This document shows, piece after piece, positions 6,983 through 13,524 of a DNA stretch of 13,524 nucleotides (position 1 is its first letter; every line of letters begins with the position of its first letter). A model generated the notes under the pieces. That model ran no database searches and had not been told where the DNA came from. It saw only the letters and a list, made by a program, of their open reading frames with translations. This stretch comes from an uncultured Ruminococcus sp. GTDB lineage: Bacteria; Bacillota; Clostridia; Oscillospirales; Acutalibacteraceae. The position numbers and the translations under genes are program-made. Location: positions 1 through 13,524 of the forward strand of contig CACXDV010000134.1 in the NCBI GenBank assembly GCA_902766585.1. The letters run 5' to 3'.

Positions 6983-8332
6983 TTCCTCTTCAAGACGCTG
7001 CTGTCTTTCCTCCATAAAGCCCGTGGTATACTCTCCCGAAACGAAAGCCGGATCGGAAAGGATATCTATATGTAGATCACGGTTATGCTTTATTCCGTTT
7101 ATTGTCAGCTCACTGAGAGCCATTTTCATTTTTCTTATGGCAAGCTCTCTGGAACGAGCCTGAACTATCAGCTTACCTACCATTGAGTCATAATACGGCG
7201 GTACGGAATAATCCTGATATATAGCCGTATCGAAGCGAACGCACGGGCCGCCGGGAACATGGATAAAGTTTATCCTTCCGCAGCCCGGACGATAGTTATT
7301 ATCCGGATCTTCGGCATTAATACGGCATTCTATCGCATTTCCGTGCATGAACACCCTGTCCTGAGTTACAGTAAGCTTTGCGCCGGAGGCAATTCTTATC
7401 TGCCACTGAACGATATCTATGCCGATAACCATTTCAGTAACGGGATGCTCTACCTGAAGACGGGTATTCATCTCCATGAAATAGAAATTCTTATCCTTAT
7501 CGAGAAGGAATTCAACCGTACCTGCATTTTCATAGCCTACAGCCTTTGCAGCCTTAACGGCAGCCTCCATCATTTTCGAGCGTATCTCCGGAGTGATAGC
7601 CGGTGAAGGACATTCCTCGATAAGCTTCTGGTTTTTACGCTGCACAGAGCACTCTCTTTCTCCGAGACAAACGACATTTCCGTATTTATCGCAGAGAAGC
7701 TGCATTTCAACGTGCTTAACGGGGAAAAGATATCTTTCCATATATACGGCTCCGTCACCGAAGGCACTCTGAGCCTCAGCCTTTGCCGAAAGAAATGCAT
7801 TATCAAATTCCTCTATGCTGTCCACGCGGCGTATTCCTCTTCCGCCGCCTCCCGAACGAGCCTTGACAAGCAGCGGAAAGCCTATTTCCTTTGCCTTTTC
7901 CCTTGCCTCGTCGATATCATCTATTATGTCGCTTCCGGGAGTAACGGGAACGCCCGCCTCGCGCATGGTACGGCGTGCCTCGTCCTTATCTCCCAGTCTT
8001 TCGATCATTTCTGCACTCGGACCTATAAATTCCACATTGCATTTTTTACAAAGCGCAGCGAATTTTGCATTTTCGGAAAGCAGACCGTAGCCGGGATGTA
8101 TAGCCTGTGCACCCGATACAACTGCCACCTCAAGAATAGCTGCCATATTAAGGTAGCTGTCTGTGACCTGAGGTCCGCCTATACAATAGCTCTCGTCAGC
8201 CATTGTCACATGAAGTGCGTCCTTGTCCGCCTGAGAATACACCGCAACAGTGGAAATTCCCATTTCGCGGCAGGCTCTTATTATTCTTACGGCGATCTCG
8301 CCTCTGTTAGCAATCAATATTTTTGAAAACAA
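6968..8332 (-). CDS. accC: Acetyl-CoA carboxylase biotin carboxylase subunit (TTG start)
   Basis: AccC carboxylates the biotin carried by AccB, using bicarbonate and ATP. The 454 residues fit the family (E. coli 449). It opens with the family-typical KILIANRGEIAVRI (4-17). The ATP-grasp domain has Lys157 and the glycine-rich loop GGGGRG (161-166), and the active-site stretch EMNTRLQVEHPVTE (287-300) supplies metal ligands and the biotin-site arginine. Just before the glycine loop the sequence is KARS rather than the more usual KA(T/A)A, a mild variation. The start codon is TTG at 8332, fixed by the conserved N-terminus, with AGGAG and GGGAG upstream at 10 and 4 nt. The 82-bp gap after fabZ holds a possible promoter and a GC-rich hairpin. 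The stop codon lies in a hairpin loop. Confidence 0.97.
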   Translation of the reverse strand: MFSKILIANRGEIAVRIIRACREMGISTVAVYSQADKDALHVTMADESYCIGGPQVTDSYLNMAAILEVAVVSGAQAIHPGYGLLSENAKFAALCKKCNVEFIGPSAEMIERLGDKDEARRTMREAGVPVTPGSDIIDDIDEAREKAKEIGFPLLVKARSGGGGRGIRRVDSIEEFDNAFLSAKAEAQSAFGDGAVYMERYLFPVKHVEMQLLCDKYGNVVCLGERECSVQRKNQKLIEECPSPAITPEIRSKMMEAAVKAAKAVGYENAGTVEFLLDKDKNFYFMEMNTRLQVEHPVTEMVIGIDIVQWQIRIASGAKLTVTQDRVFMHGNAIECRINAEDPDNNYRPGCGRINFIHVPGGPCVRFDTAIYQDYSVPPYYDSMVGKLIVQARSRELAIRKMKMALSELTINGIKHNRDLHIDILSDPAFVSGEYTTGFMEERQQRLEEEKSGD

Positions 8333-8356
8333 CCGGCTCCCTCTCCTTTCTCGGCG

Positions 8357-8377
8357 CGGCGGATATATTCTCCGCCG
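8357..8377 (-). other. GC-rich hairpin in the fabZ-accC gap
   Basis: CGGCGGA (8371-8377), a seven-base loop and TCCGCCG (8357-8363) form a perfect 7-bp stem in the transcript. It ends just before the AAAGGAG ribosome binding region of accC and has no T run, so it is not a terminator. It could shield the 5' end of a processed accC message or affect ribosome access. Confidence 0.55.
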
Positions 8378-8385
8378 TTCAGAGT

Positions 8386-8394
8386 ATTATATCA
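8386..8394 (-). promoter_or_regulatory. Possible internal promoter (extended -10) for accC-accD-accA
   Basis: The minus strand carries TGATATAAT (8386-8394), a perfect -10 hexamer with the TG extension one base upstream. At the right distance for a -35 box there is only AATTTC, a poor match, but extended -10 promoters can do without one. It lies about 54 bp ahead of the accC TTG and would let the three carboxylase genes be made apart from the fab genes. The AT-rich gap makes a chance match possible. Confidence 0.4.
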
Positions 8395-8414
8395 GTAGTT
8401 TATTTATTGAAATT

Positions 8415-8855
8415 TCATTGATCAGCTTTTTCCTGTTCCTCACGCGGAACGAGAGCAAAGGAGAATTCTGCCGAAACACTGAGCTTTCCGTTTACATATC
8501 CCTTGCCCGTAACAAAATAGAAATTTCTCTTATGATCCTTAAGCTCGCATTTTATTTCAAGTGTATCTCCGGGAAGCACCTTATTTCTGAATTTAGCCTT
8601 TTCGATACCTGTGAAATAGGGAGTGCTTGCGGCAGAAACATCAGAGATAATTACCGCGCTTGCCTGAGCCATCATTTCACAGAGGATAACGCCGGGGACA
8701 ACGGGATTTCCGGGAAAATGTCCATCAAGGAACCATTCATCGCCCTTAATATATTTCTTACCCTCGCAGGTAGTCTCGCCTGTTTTGGTTGCCTCATCTA
8801 TAAGAAGCATAGAATTTCTGTGGGGGATTATCTGCATAATTTCTTCTTTATTCAT
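8415..8855 (-). CDS. fabZ: 3-hydroxyacyl-ACP dehydratase FabZ
   Basis: FabZ removes water from 3-hydroxyacyl-ACP to give trans-2-enoyl-ACP in each elongation round. The 146-residue hot-dog-fold protein has the usual PHR near the N-terminus (11-13) and the active-site stretch GHFPGNPVVPGV with catalytic His46, followed by Glu60 in the central helix (LCEMMAQA). This is a FabZ rather than FabA pattern, so no isomerase activity for unsaturated fatty acids is predicted; no FabM- or FabN-like gene is in the window. The ATG at 8855 has AGGTG 5 nt upstream and is 16 bp from the accB stop codon. Placement between accB and accC is common in Firmicutes fab clusters. Confidence 0.97.
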   Translation of the reverse strand: MNKEEIMQIIPHRNSMLLIDEATKTGETTCEGKKYIKGDEWFLDGHFPGNPVVPGVILCEMMAQASAVIISDVSAASTPYFTGIEKAKFRNKVLPGDTLEIKCELKDHKRNFYFVTGKGYVNGKLSVSAEFSFALVPREEQEKADQ

Positions 8856-8871
8856 AACCGCACCTGCTTTA

Positions 8872-9333
8872 TCATTTTATTCTGAACAGCGGCTGACCGT
8901 ATTCAACCACCTGACCGTTATCTACGCATACCTCGGTAATAACTCCGCTTCTTTCGGCTGTTACCTCATTCATAAGCTTCATTGCTTCTATAAGGCACAA
9001 TACATCGCCCTGCTTAACGCTGCTGCCTACAGTAACATAAGGCTCGCTGTCGGGTGACGGTGCGGCATAGAATACGCCTACCATCGGAGATTCGAGAACA
9101 TCTCCCTCTGCGGAGGGTGCTGCTTCAGAAACAGGCGCTGCGGGTACTGCTGCCGGTATGGCTGCCTGTACTGCAGCAGCCTCGTGAGCACATTCTGCTG
9201 TTACTGCTGCCGGAGCTGCAGTTTTCTGACGAATGCTCAGAAATTCATTTTCACTGAGCTGTATATCCATAGCTGTTGCCTTTGAAGAATCAAAAGCACT
9301 GAGCAGCTCTTTTATTTCATCAACACTGTACAT
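8872..9333 (-). CDS. accB: Biotin carboxyl carrier protein of acetyl-CoA carboxylase
   Basis: AccB carries the biotin that shuttles carboxyl groups from AccC to the AccD/AccA carboxyltransferase. It has 153 residues in three parts: an N-terminal helical region (1-38), a flexible Ala/Pro-rich linker (about 39-76), and a C-terminal biotinyl domain. The biotinylation site EAMKLMNE is present, with the target Lys119. The biotin ligase that would modify it (BirA) is not in the window. The ATG at 9333 has AGGTGAT upstream. It lies 22 bp after fabF and 16 bp before fabZ in the same operon, a common arrangement in which AccB is separated from AccC by fabZ. Confidence 0.97.
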   Translation of the reverse strand: MYSVDEIKELLSAFDSSKATAMDIQLSENEFLSIRQKTAAPAAVTAECAHEAAAVQAAIPAAVPAAPVSEAAPSAEGDVLESPMVGVFYAAPSPDSEPYVTVGSSVKQGDVLCLIEAMKLMNEVTAERSGVITEVCVDNGQVVEYGQPLFRIK

Positions 9334-9355
9334 TTATGATCACCTCTGTATTCAA

Positions 9356-10576
9356 TCAGATTTTTTTAATTGCGATACAAGCATTATGACCGCCAAAGCC
9401 GAAGGTAGTGGAAAGAGCCATATCTGCCTGAACCTCAACAGCCTTGTTGGGTGTATAATCAAGATCACATTCAGGATCGGGTACCTTATAACCGATCGTC
9501 GGCGGAATGATACCGTCGCGGAGGGCAAGAGCTGCGGCAATTGCCTCAACAGCGCCTGTAGCACCGAGCATATGACCTGTCATTGATTTTGTTGAGCTGA
9601 TGTGAGCCTTATATGCTCTCTCGCCCAGAACTGCCTTAAATGCCTTTGTTTCGCCTGCATCATTAAGGCTGGTAGATGTGCCGTGAGCATTGATATAAAG
9701 CTCCTCAGTTCCCTGATAGCCTGCCTCTTCAAGAGCGATACGCACACAGTTTGCAGCGCCCGTACCCTCCGGATCGGGAGCAGTGATATGATGAGCGTCA
9801 TTTGTATTTCCGTAGCCTACGACCTCGGCATAGATCTTAGCGCCTCTTGCAACAGCGTGTTCATATTCCTCAAGGATAACAATGCCTGAGCCTTCGCCCA
9901 TTACAAAGCCTGATCTTTCCTTATCGAAGGGAATGGAAGCTCTCTTCGGATCATCTGAAAGCGTGAGCGCCTTACAGCTTGTAAAGCCCTTTACAGCGAG
10001 AGGTGTGATAGTAGCCTCTGTACCGCCGGCGATAATCGCATCCGCAAAACCGAATTTGATCGCATGGAATGCCTCACCGATAGAATGTGTTGAGGTCGAG
10101 CAGGCTGTAACTATCGGAACACAGGGACCCTTTGCATTAAATCTGATAGCCACATTGCCCGAAGCGATATTTCCTATCATCATAGGAATGAAGAACGGGG
10201 AAATATTCTTGTCGGTATAAAGATTTATGCTCTGCTCATAGAAGGTAGTAATGCCTCCGACACCGGAACCTACATATACGCCGAAGCGTTCCGGAGCGAC
10301 CTTTCCCATGATACCGCTGTCATTGACAGCCTGAGTTGCGGCTGCCATTGCATACTGACAGAACAGATCCATTTTTCTTACTTCTCTTTTATCAATATAA
10401 GCTGTGGGATCAAAATTCTTTACCTCGCCCGCAACCTTTGCCTTTGTCTGAGAGGGATCAAATTTACTTATAATATCAATTCCGCAAACGCCGTTTTTCA
10501 TAGCCTCCCATGTTGTATCAACATCATTGCCCAGGGGGGTTACAGCACCTATACCGGTAATAACTACTCTGTTCAT
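9356..10576 (-). CDS. fabF: 3-oxoacyl-ACP synthase II FabF
   Basis: FabF condenses malonyl-ACP with a growing acyl-ACP and so elongates the chain. The 406-residue thiolase-fold enzyme shows the KAS II Cys-His-His triad: Cys159 in TACSTSTHS, His298 in NAHGTSTSLND and His335 in SMTGHMLGATGA, with Lys330 nearby. The C-terminal glycine turn TFGFGGHNAC (391-400) contains the gating Phe of the family. The initial MNRVVITGIGAVTPLG is typical of a true N-terminus, and the ATG at 10576 has AAAGGAA about 10 nt upstream. It follows fabG after 46 bp. It is the only elongating synthase in the window, and FabB is not expected in this lineage. Confidence 0.97.
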   Translation of the reverse strand: MNRVVITGIGAVTPLGNDVDTTWEAMKNGVCGIDIISKFDPSQTKAKVAGEVKNFDPTAYIDKREVRKMDLFCQYAMAAATQAVNDSGIMGKVAPERFGVYVGSGVGGITTFYEQSINLYTDKNISPFFIPMMIGNIASGNVAIRFNAKGPCVPIVTACSTSTHSIGEAFHAIKFGFADAIIAGGTEATITPLAVKGFTSCKALTLSDDPKRASIPFDKERSGFVMGEGSGIVILEEYEHAVARGAKIYAEVVGYGNTNDAHHITAPDPEGTGAANCVRIALEEAGYQGTEELYINAHGTSTSLNDAGETKAFKAVLGERAYKAHISSTKSMTGHMLGATGAVEAIAAALALRDGIIPPTIGYKVPDPECDLDYTPNKAVEVQADMALSTTFGFGGHNACIAIKKI

Positions 10577-10622
10577 TGAAAAAGATTCCTTTCTGTGAAA
10601 TTCCTGTTAGTTGATAAACACC

Positions 10623-11369
10623 TTACATTGCAAGACCGCCGTCTACACGGATGACCTCACCTGTAATATAGCTTGCCTCATCGGATGCGAGGAAGAGAGC
10701 TGTATTCGCAATATCATCAACAAGACCGGCGCGGCCGAGGGGGATAGCTGCAAGTGTTGCTTCTCTTGCCTTTTCGGGCATACCGTCTGTCATATCTGTC
10801 TTGATAAAGCCGGGAGCGATAGCATTAGCAGTGACATTTCTCATGCCAAGTTCCTTTGCAACCGACTTTGTAAGACCTATCATACCTGCCTTTGCAGAGG
10901 CGTAGTTAGCCTGACCTGCATTTCCTGTAAGACCTACGATAGAGGAGATATTGATGATCCTGCCTCTGCGCTTTTTCATAAAATGCTGATAGAGAGCCTT
11001 TGTCATATTGAAGGCGCCCTTGAGGTTTACGCTGATTACCGCATCAAAATCTGCCTCCTTCATTTTAAGGATAAGCATATCTCTTACGATACCCGCATTA
11101 TTTACAAGGATATGAACCTCACCGAAATCTGCGATTATCTGTTCTGTTGCTGCCTGAGCCGCATCAAAATCCGCCACATTACATTCATAGCCCTTTGCCT
11201 TGATACCGAGCTCATTAAGCTCCTTTTCGGTATTTGCCGCATTTTCTGCATCCATATAGTGAAGAAAAGCTATATTTGCGCCCTGTTTTGCAAATTTGAG
11301 AGCGATCTCCTTGCCTATACCTCTTGATGCGCCCGTAATAACTGCTGTTTTTCCTGTAAGATCTAACAT
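10623..11369 (-). CDS. fabG: 3-oxoacyl-ACP reductase FabG
   Basis: FabG reduces 3-oxoacyl-ACP to the 3-hydroxy form with NADPH. It is a short-chain dehydrogenase of 248 residues from the start chosen here. Motifs, numbered from that start, are the cofactor loop TGASRGIG (12-19), NNAG (90-93), a catalytic Ser near 143 in NISSIVG, and Tyr156 with Lys160 in YASAK; the C-terminus ends VDGGLAM. The frame is open upstream to a TTG at 11390, which would add seven residues and overlap fabD by four bases. I prefer the ATG at 11369 because AGGGG lies 6 nt before it and because family members begin close to MLDLTGKTAVITGA. This start is 17 bp after the fabD stop codon. Confidence 0.96.
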   Translation of the reverse strand: MLDLTGKTAVITGASRGIGKEIALKFAKQGANIAFLHYMDAENAANTEKELNELGIKAKGYECNVADFDAAQAATEQIIADFGEVHILVNNAGIVRDMLILKMKEADFDAVISVNLKGAFNMTKALYQHFMKKRRGRIINISSIVGLTGNAGQANYASAKAGMIGLTKSVAKELGMRNVTANAIAPGFIKTDMTDGMPEKAREATLAAIPLGRAGLVDDIANTALFLASDEASYITGEVIRVDGGLAM

Positions 11370-11386
11370 AATTGTCCCCTGATACA

Positions 11387-12283
11387 TCAAAGTGTATCAA
11401 GTCCCTCCTTATCCTGAATATTTATTGCTGTAACGTTCGGATCAATTTTCTTGATAAGACCTGCAAGCGTTTTTCCCACGCCCACTTCTATAAAACGGTC
11501 GGCACCCTCTGCAATAAGATTTTCAACCGTTTTCTGCCATTTAACGGGGCTTTTCACCTGAGCCGCCGTAAGAGCCTTATAGTCACCCTCATACGGCTGA
11601 GCGGTAACATTTGAATAAACGGGCAGCTTCGGTTCTGCATAGCTTACAGTTTCAAGATATTCCGCAAGCTTATCTGCCGCGCCGTTCATAAACGGAGAAT
11701 GGAATGCTCCGCTGACAGCGAGCTTAACTGCCTTACCCTTTTCAGCCTTAACGACATCGCAAAGGGCATCTATCTCATCCTCAGCAGCCGCAACAACGGT
11801 CTGAGCGGGGCTGTTATAATTTACGGGATATGCCTTTTTAAAGCCCGAGCATATTTCCTCGACCTTTTCGGGAGTAAGCTTCATCACGGCAGCCATTGCG
11901 CCCTTTTCGCTGTTAGCTGCCTCATCCATATATTCTGCGCGTCTGCACACAAGCTTAAACGCTTCTTCATAGGAAAGCATACCGGCAAAAGCCAGTGCAG
12001 CTATTTCTCCGAGAGAAAAGCCTGCAGCGTAATCCGGCATTATACCCTTTTCGGCAGCCGCTGCGGCAGCCGCAAGATCAGTCACGAATACACATGGCTG
12101 TGTATTTATCGTCACCGAAAGCTCCTCCTTAGTACCCTCGAAGCACTGAGCCTTTGTACCCGGGCGGATCTCCTCCGCCATATCGAATACAGCCCTTGCC
12201 GCTTCGGAATTTTCATAAAGTGATTTTCCCATTCCGGGGAACTGTGCTCCCTGTCCGGAAAACACAAACACGGTTTTTCCCAT
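11387..12283 (-). CDS. fabD: Malonyl-CoA:ACP transacylase FabD
   Basis: FabD moves malonyl groups from coenzyme A to acyl carrier protein, supplying the extender unit for FabH and FabF. The 298 residues include GQGAQ (10-14, oxyanion-hole Gln11), the nucleophile elbow GFSLGE with Ser90, the carboxylate-binding Arg114 or Arg115 in CRRAEYM, and His195 in GAFHSPFM. The residue before the serine is Phe rather than the His of E. coli GHSLGE; other Firmicutes also vary here, so activity is expected. The ATG at 12283 has AGGAGGAG just upstream. It directly follows fabH after 26 bp, in the place where many Firmicutes carry acpP and fabK. Confidence 0.97.
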   Translation of the reverse strand: MGKTVFVFSGQGAQFPGMGKSLYENSEAARAVFDMAEEIRPGTKAQCFEGTKEELSVTINTQPCVFVTDLAAAAAAAEKGIMPDYAAGFSLGEIAALAFAGMLSYEEAFKLVCRRAEYMDEAANSEKGAMAAVMKLTPEKVEEICSGFKKAYPVNYNSPAQTVVAAAEDEIDALCDVVKAEKGKAVKLAVSGAFHSPFMNGAADKLAEYLETVSYAEPKLPVYSNVTAQPYEGDYKALTAAQVKSPVKWQKTVENLIAEGADRFIEVGVGKTLAGLIKKIDPNVTAINIQDKEGLDTL

Positions 12284-12309
12284 AATGCTCCTCCTGTTCT
12301 GTTATATTA

Positions 12310-13272
12310 TCAGTCTTTATTCCAGCGGATAACGCAGCTTCCTGTTGTAAGACCGCCGCCGAAAGCGCACATTGCGATAAGGTCGCCCTTTTTGAGAACG
12401 CCTGTACGGTTAGCCTCATCAAGAGCGATAGGAACGCTGCCGGAGGAGGTATTGCCGTAATTCTGTACATTGCAGAAGAATTTTTCTCTTGGTATGTCAA
12501 GGTTCTTTGCTGCCGTATTGATAATTCTGATATTTGCCTGATGAGGGATAACGCAGTCTATATCACTCTGCTGCAAGCCTGCATCAGCAACAGCCTTTTT
12601 GATACCGTTAGCCATTGCTGCGGTAGCGAATTTATATACATCATTTCCTGCCATATGGAGAACAGCTCTTTCCTCCTCATGCTCATAGAAGGGGGAAGAA
12701 TTTGTTCCGTGAGGAATTCTTATAGCGTCATCATTTCCGACTGCCGTAATGTGTATTGAAAGGAGGTCATCGCCCTCACCGAGAACCGCGGCAGCTCCGC
12801 CGTCACCGAAAAGCACGCAGGTAGAGCGGTCTGTCCAGTCTATAATATTTGAAAGGTTATCCATTGAAACTATAAGAACCTTTTTAACTGCTTTTCTTGC
12901 AAAGAAGCCGGCAGCGATATCGAGGGCATAGATAAATCCGGAGCAAGCAGCATTGACATCAAATGCAGCGCAGGCCGCGCCGATTTCCTTCTGTATCATA
13001 CATCCCTGTGAAGGAGTGATATTTTCTCCTCTCATTGTGGAGCAGATTATAAGGTCAAGCTCTTCCGGCTTCACGCCCGCATTTTCGAGGGCATTATTTG
13101 CAGCCTCAACACAAAGCTGGGTAATTGTTTCACTCTTGCAGATATGACGCTTTTCAATACCCGTTCTTGTGCGGATCCATTCATCATTTGTTTCTACCAT
13201 TGTTGACAGCTCGTCATTAGGCATGACATACTCAGGAACTGCTTTTCCTGTTCCTATAATCGTAAAGCTCAT
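12310..13272 (-). CDS. fabH: 3-oxoacyl-ACP synthase III FabH
   Basis: FabH starts fatty-acid synthesis by condensing an acyl-CoA primer with malonyl-ACP. In the 320-residue form chosen here the triad is Cys110 (NAACSGF), His244 (PHQANIRI) and Asn274 (NYGNTSSG); GDGGAAAVL and the C-terminal FGGGLTTGS are also typical. The frame can begin two codons earlier at a GTG (13278), but the GGAGG site would then be only 2-3 nt away; from the ATG at 13272 it is 9 nt away, so I use that. It is the first gene of the operon, behind a good promoter and a leader of roughly 110 bases. Primer preference (acetyl or branched) cannot be read from the sequence. Confidence 0.96.
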   Translation of the reverse strand: MSFTIIGTGKAVPEYVMPNDELSTMVETNDEWIRTRTGIEKRHICKSETITQLCVEAANNALENAGVKPEELDLIICSTMRGENITPSQGCMIQKEIGAACAAFDVNAACSGFIYALDIAAGFFARKAVKKVLIVSMDNLSNIIDWTDRSTCVLFGDGGAAAVLGEGDDLLSIHITAVGNDDAIRIPHGTNSSPFYEHEEERAVLHMAGNDVYKFATAAMANGIKKAVADAGLQQSDIDCVIPHQANIRIINTAAKNLDIPREKFFCNVQNYGNTSSGSVPIALDEANRTGVLKKGDLIAMCAFGGGLTTGSCVIRWNKD

Positions 13273-13352
13273 CTTCACATACCTCCATCAGAAATTATTT
13301 TTTATTTTTCCGCACAAGCAATTTACTTATACGGCAAAGCTGATTACAGACC

Positions 13353-13364
13353 TATTCAGGAATA
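13353..13364 (-). promoter_or_regulatory. Candidate operator dyad in the fabH leader
   Basis: TATTC, two bases, GAATA: a perfect 12-bp dyad about 30 bp downstream of the -10 box. Its right half also belongs to a second, wider dyad, GAATATAA (13360-13367) with TTATATTC (13389-13396), whose far arm overlaps the -10 hexamer. The far arm lies upstream of the likely transcription start, so the wide dyad would act as DNA (a repressor site) and not as an RNA hairpin. AT-rich sequence produces such dyads by chance. Confidence 0.3.
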
Positions 13365-13392
13365 TAAACACACTTATCTATTCTATCCTTAT

Positions 13393-13421
13393 ATTCTATA
13401 ACAAATCCCACATTTTGTCAA
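13393..13421 (-). promoter_or_regulatory. Sigma-A promoter of the fab-acc operon
   Basis: The minus strand has a perfect -35 TTGACA (13416-13421), a 17-bp spacer and the -10 TAGAAT (13393-13398). Transcription should begin near 13386, giving a leader of about 110-115 bases before fabH. This is the best promoter in the window and the natural start for fabH through accA. Confidence 0.82.
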
Positions 13422-13424
13422 CCT

Positions 13425-13439
13425 GTGCAGTCCCTGCAC
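13425..13439 (-). promoter_or_regulatory. Candidate operator dyad touching the fabH -35 box
   Basis: GTGCAG-TCC-CTGCAC is a perfect inverted repeat with 6-bp arms and a 3-bp centre, placed 3 bp upstream of the -35 hexamer. It is GC-rich in an AT-rich region, which makes chance less likely than for the other dyads. The place suits an activator or repressor of the operon. It does not resemble the FapR or FabT sites I know, so the regulator is unknown. Confidence 0.45.
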
Positions 13440-13524
13440 CACGGAAATCAACTTTCTTTAAAAGAAAAATAATGATGAAGGATTCTGATGATATTGGATG
13501 AATCCAGCAGACAATCGAACATTA

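Larger units (their letters stand above)
13279..13524 (-). other. Regulatory region ahead of the fab operon
   Basis: These 246 bp are AT-rich and carry no gene that I can support. They hold the fabH promoter, a leader of about 110 bases and several short inverted repeats listed separately. Short minus-strand frames at the far edge, one ending about 13460 and one about 13451, might be the 3' end of an upstream gene, but there are too few residues to say. Confidence 0.6.

Noticed and set aside
8250..8885. A 211-codon plus-strand frame spanning the fabZ-accC gap.
   Set aside because: It lies antisense to accC and fabZ, has low-complexity hydrophobic and serine-rich content, and shows no conserved motif.
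10611..11327. A 238-codon cysteine-rich open frame on the plus strand opposite fabG.
   Set aside because: Its cysteines and histidines are the reverse reading of common fabG codons; there is no family match I can recognise and fabG on the other strand is certain.
13353..13364. The leader dyad as a FapR site.
   Set aside because: On the minus strand it shares only the central CCTGA with the FapR consensus; the flanking TTAGTA and TACTAA halves are absent.
13453..13467. TTTCTTT-A-AAAGAAA, a perfect inverted repeat upstream of the fab promoter.
   Set aside because: It is a low-complexity A/T run in AT-rich DNA, about 30 bp above the -35 box and without a T-tract pattern that would make it a terminator; chance explains it well.
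13441..13524. Short minus-strand frames at the window edge as the end of an upstream gene, for example a FabT-type regulator.
   Set aside because: Only about 20 residues are visible in any frame and none match a family; the position alone is not evidence.

Overview
The window reads as a stretch of chromosome from a Gram-positive Clostridia-type bacterium, probably Ruminococcus or a close relative in the Oscillospiraceae. That placement is inferred from three things: moderate GC with AT-rich gaps, strong GGAGG-type ribosome binding sites, and a fatty-acid operon of the Firmicutes type that joins fab and acc genes. All fourteen genes I can support lie on the minus strand, so transcription runs from high to low coordinates. 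I see no RNA gene, mobile element or CRISPR array.

Upstream part (13524 down to 5245): a compact type II fatty-acid synthesis and acetyl-CoA carboxylase operon in the order fabH, fabD, fabG, fabF, accB, fabZ, accC, accD, accA. A near-consensus sigma-A promoter (TTGACA, 17 bp, TAGAAT) sits in the 250 bp ahead of fabH, with short dyads around it that could be operators. Acetyl-CoA carboxylase (BCCP AccB, biotin carboxylase AccC, carboxyltransferase AccD/AccA) makes malonyl-CoA. FabD moves the malonyl group to acyl carrier protein, FabH starts the chain, FabF elongates it, FabG reduces and FabZ dehydrates. Neither acyl carrier protein nor an enoyl-ACP reductase is encoded here, so both must come from elsewhere. 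accC and accD both start with TTG, and the gaps before them contain hairpins and, ahead of accC, a possible internal promoter. A clear intrinsic terminator follows accA.

Downstream part (5173 down to 1): a closely spaced series of genes with a translation and RNA flavour. It holds trmL (tRNA wobble 2'-O-methyltransferase), an ABC-F ATPase whose second ATP site looks dead, a CBS-pair protein whose N-terminal helical region carries an RNFLSH motif like that of HEPN ribonucleases, and mnmA (tRNA 2-thiouridylase). After an 86-bp gap comes an AI-2E-family membrane permease cut by the window edge.

Most of the window is conserved housekeeping. The items most worth a second look are the CBS/RNxxxH protein, the lopsided ABC-F protein, the candidate operator dyads at the fab promoter, and the TTG-start and hairpin arrangement around accC and accD.
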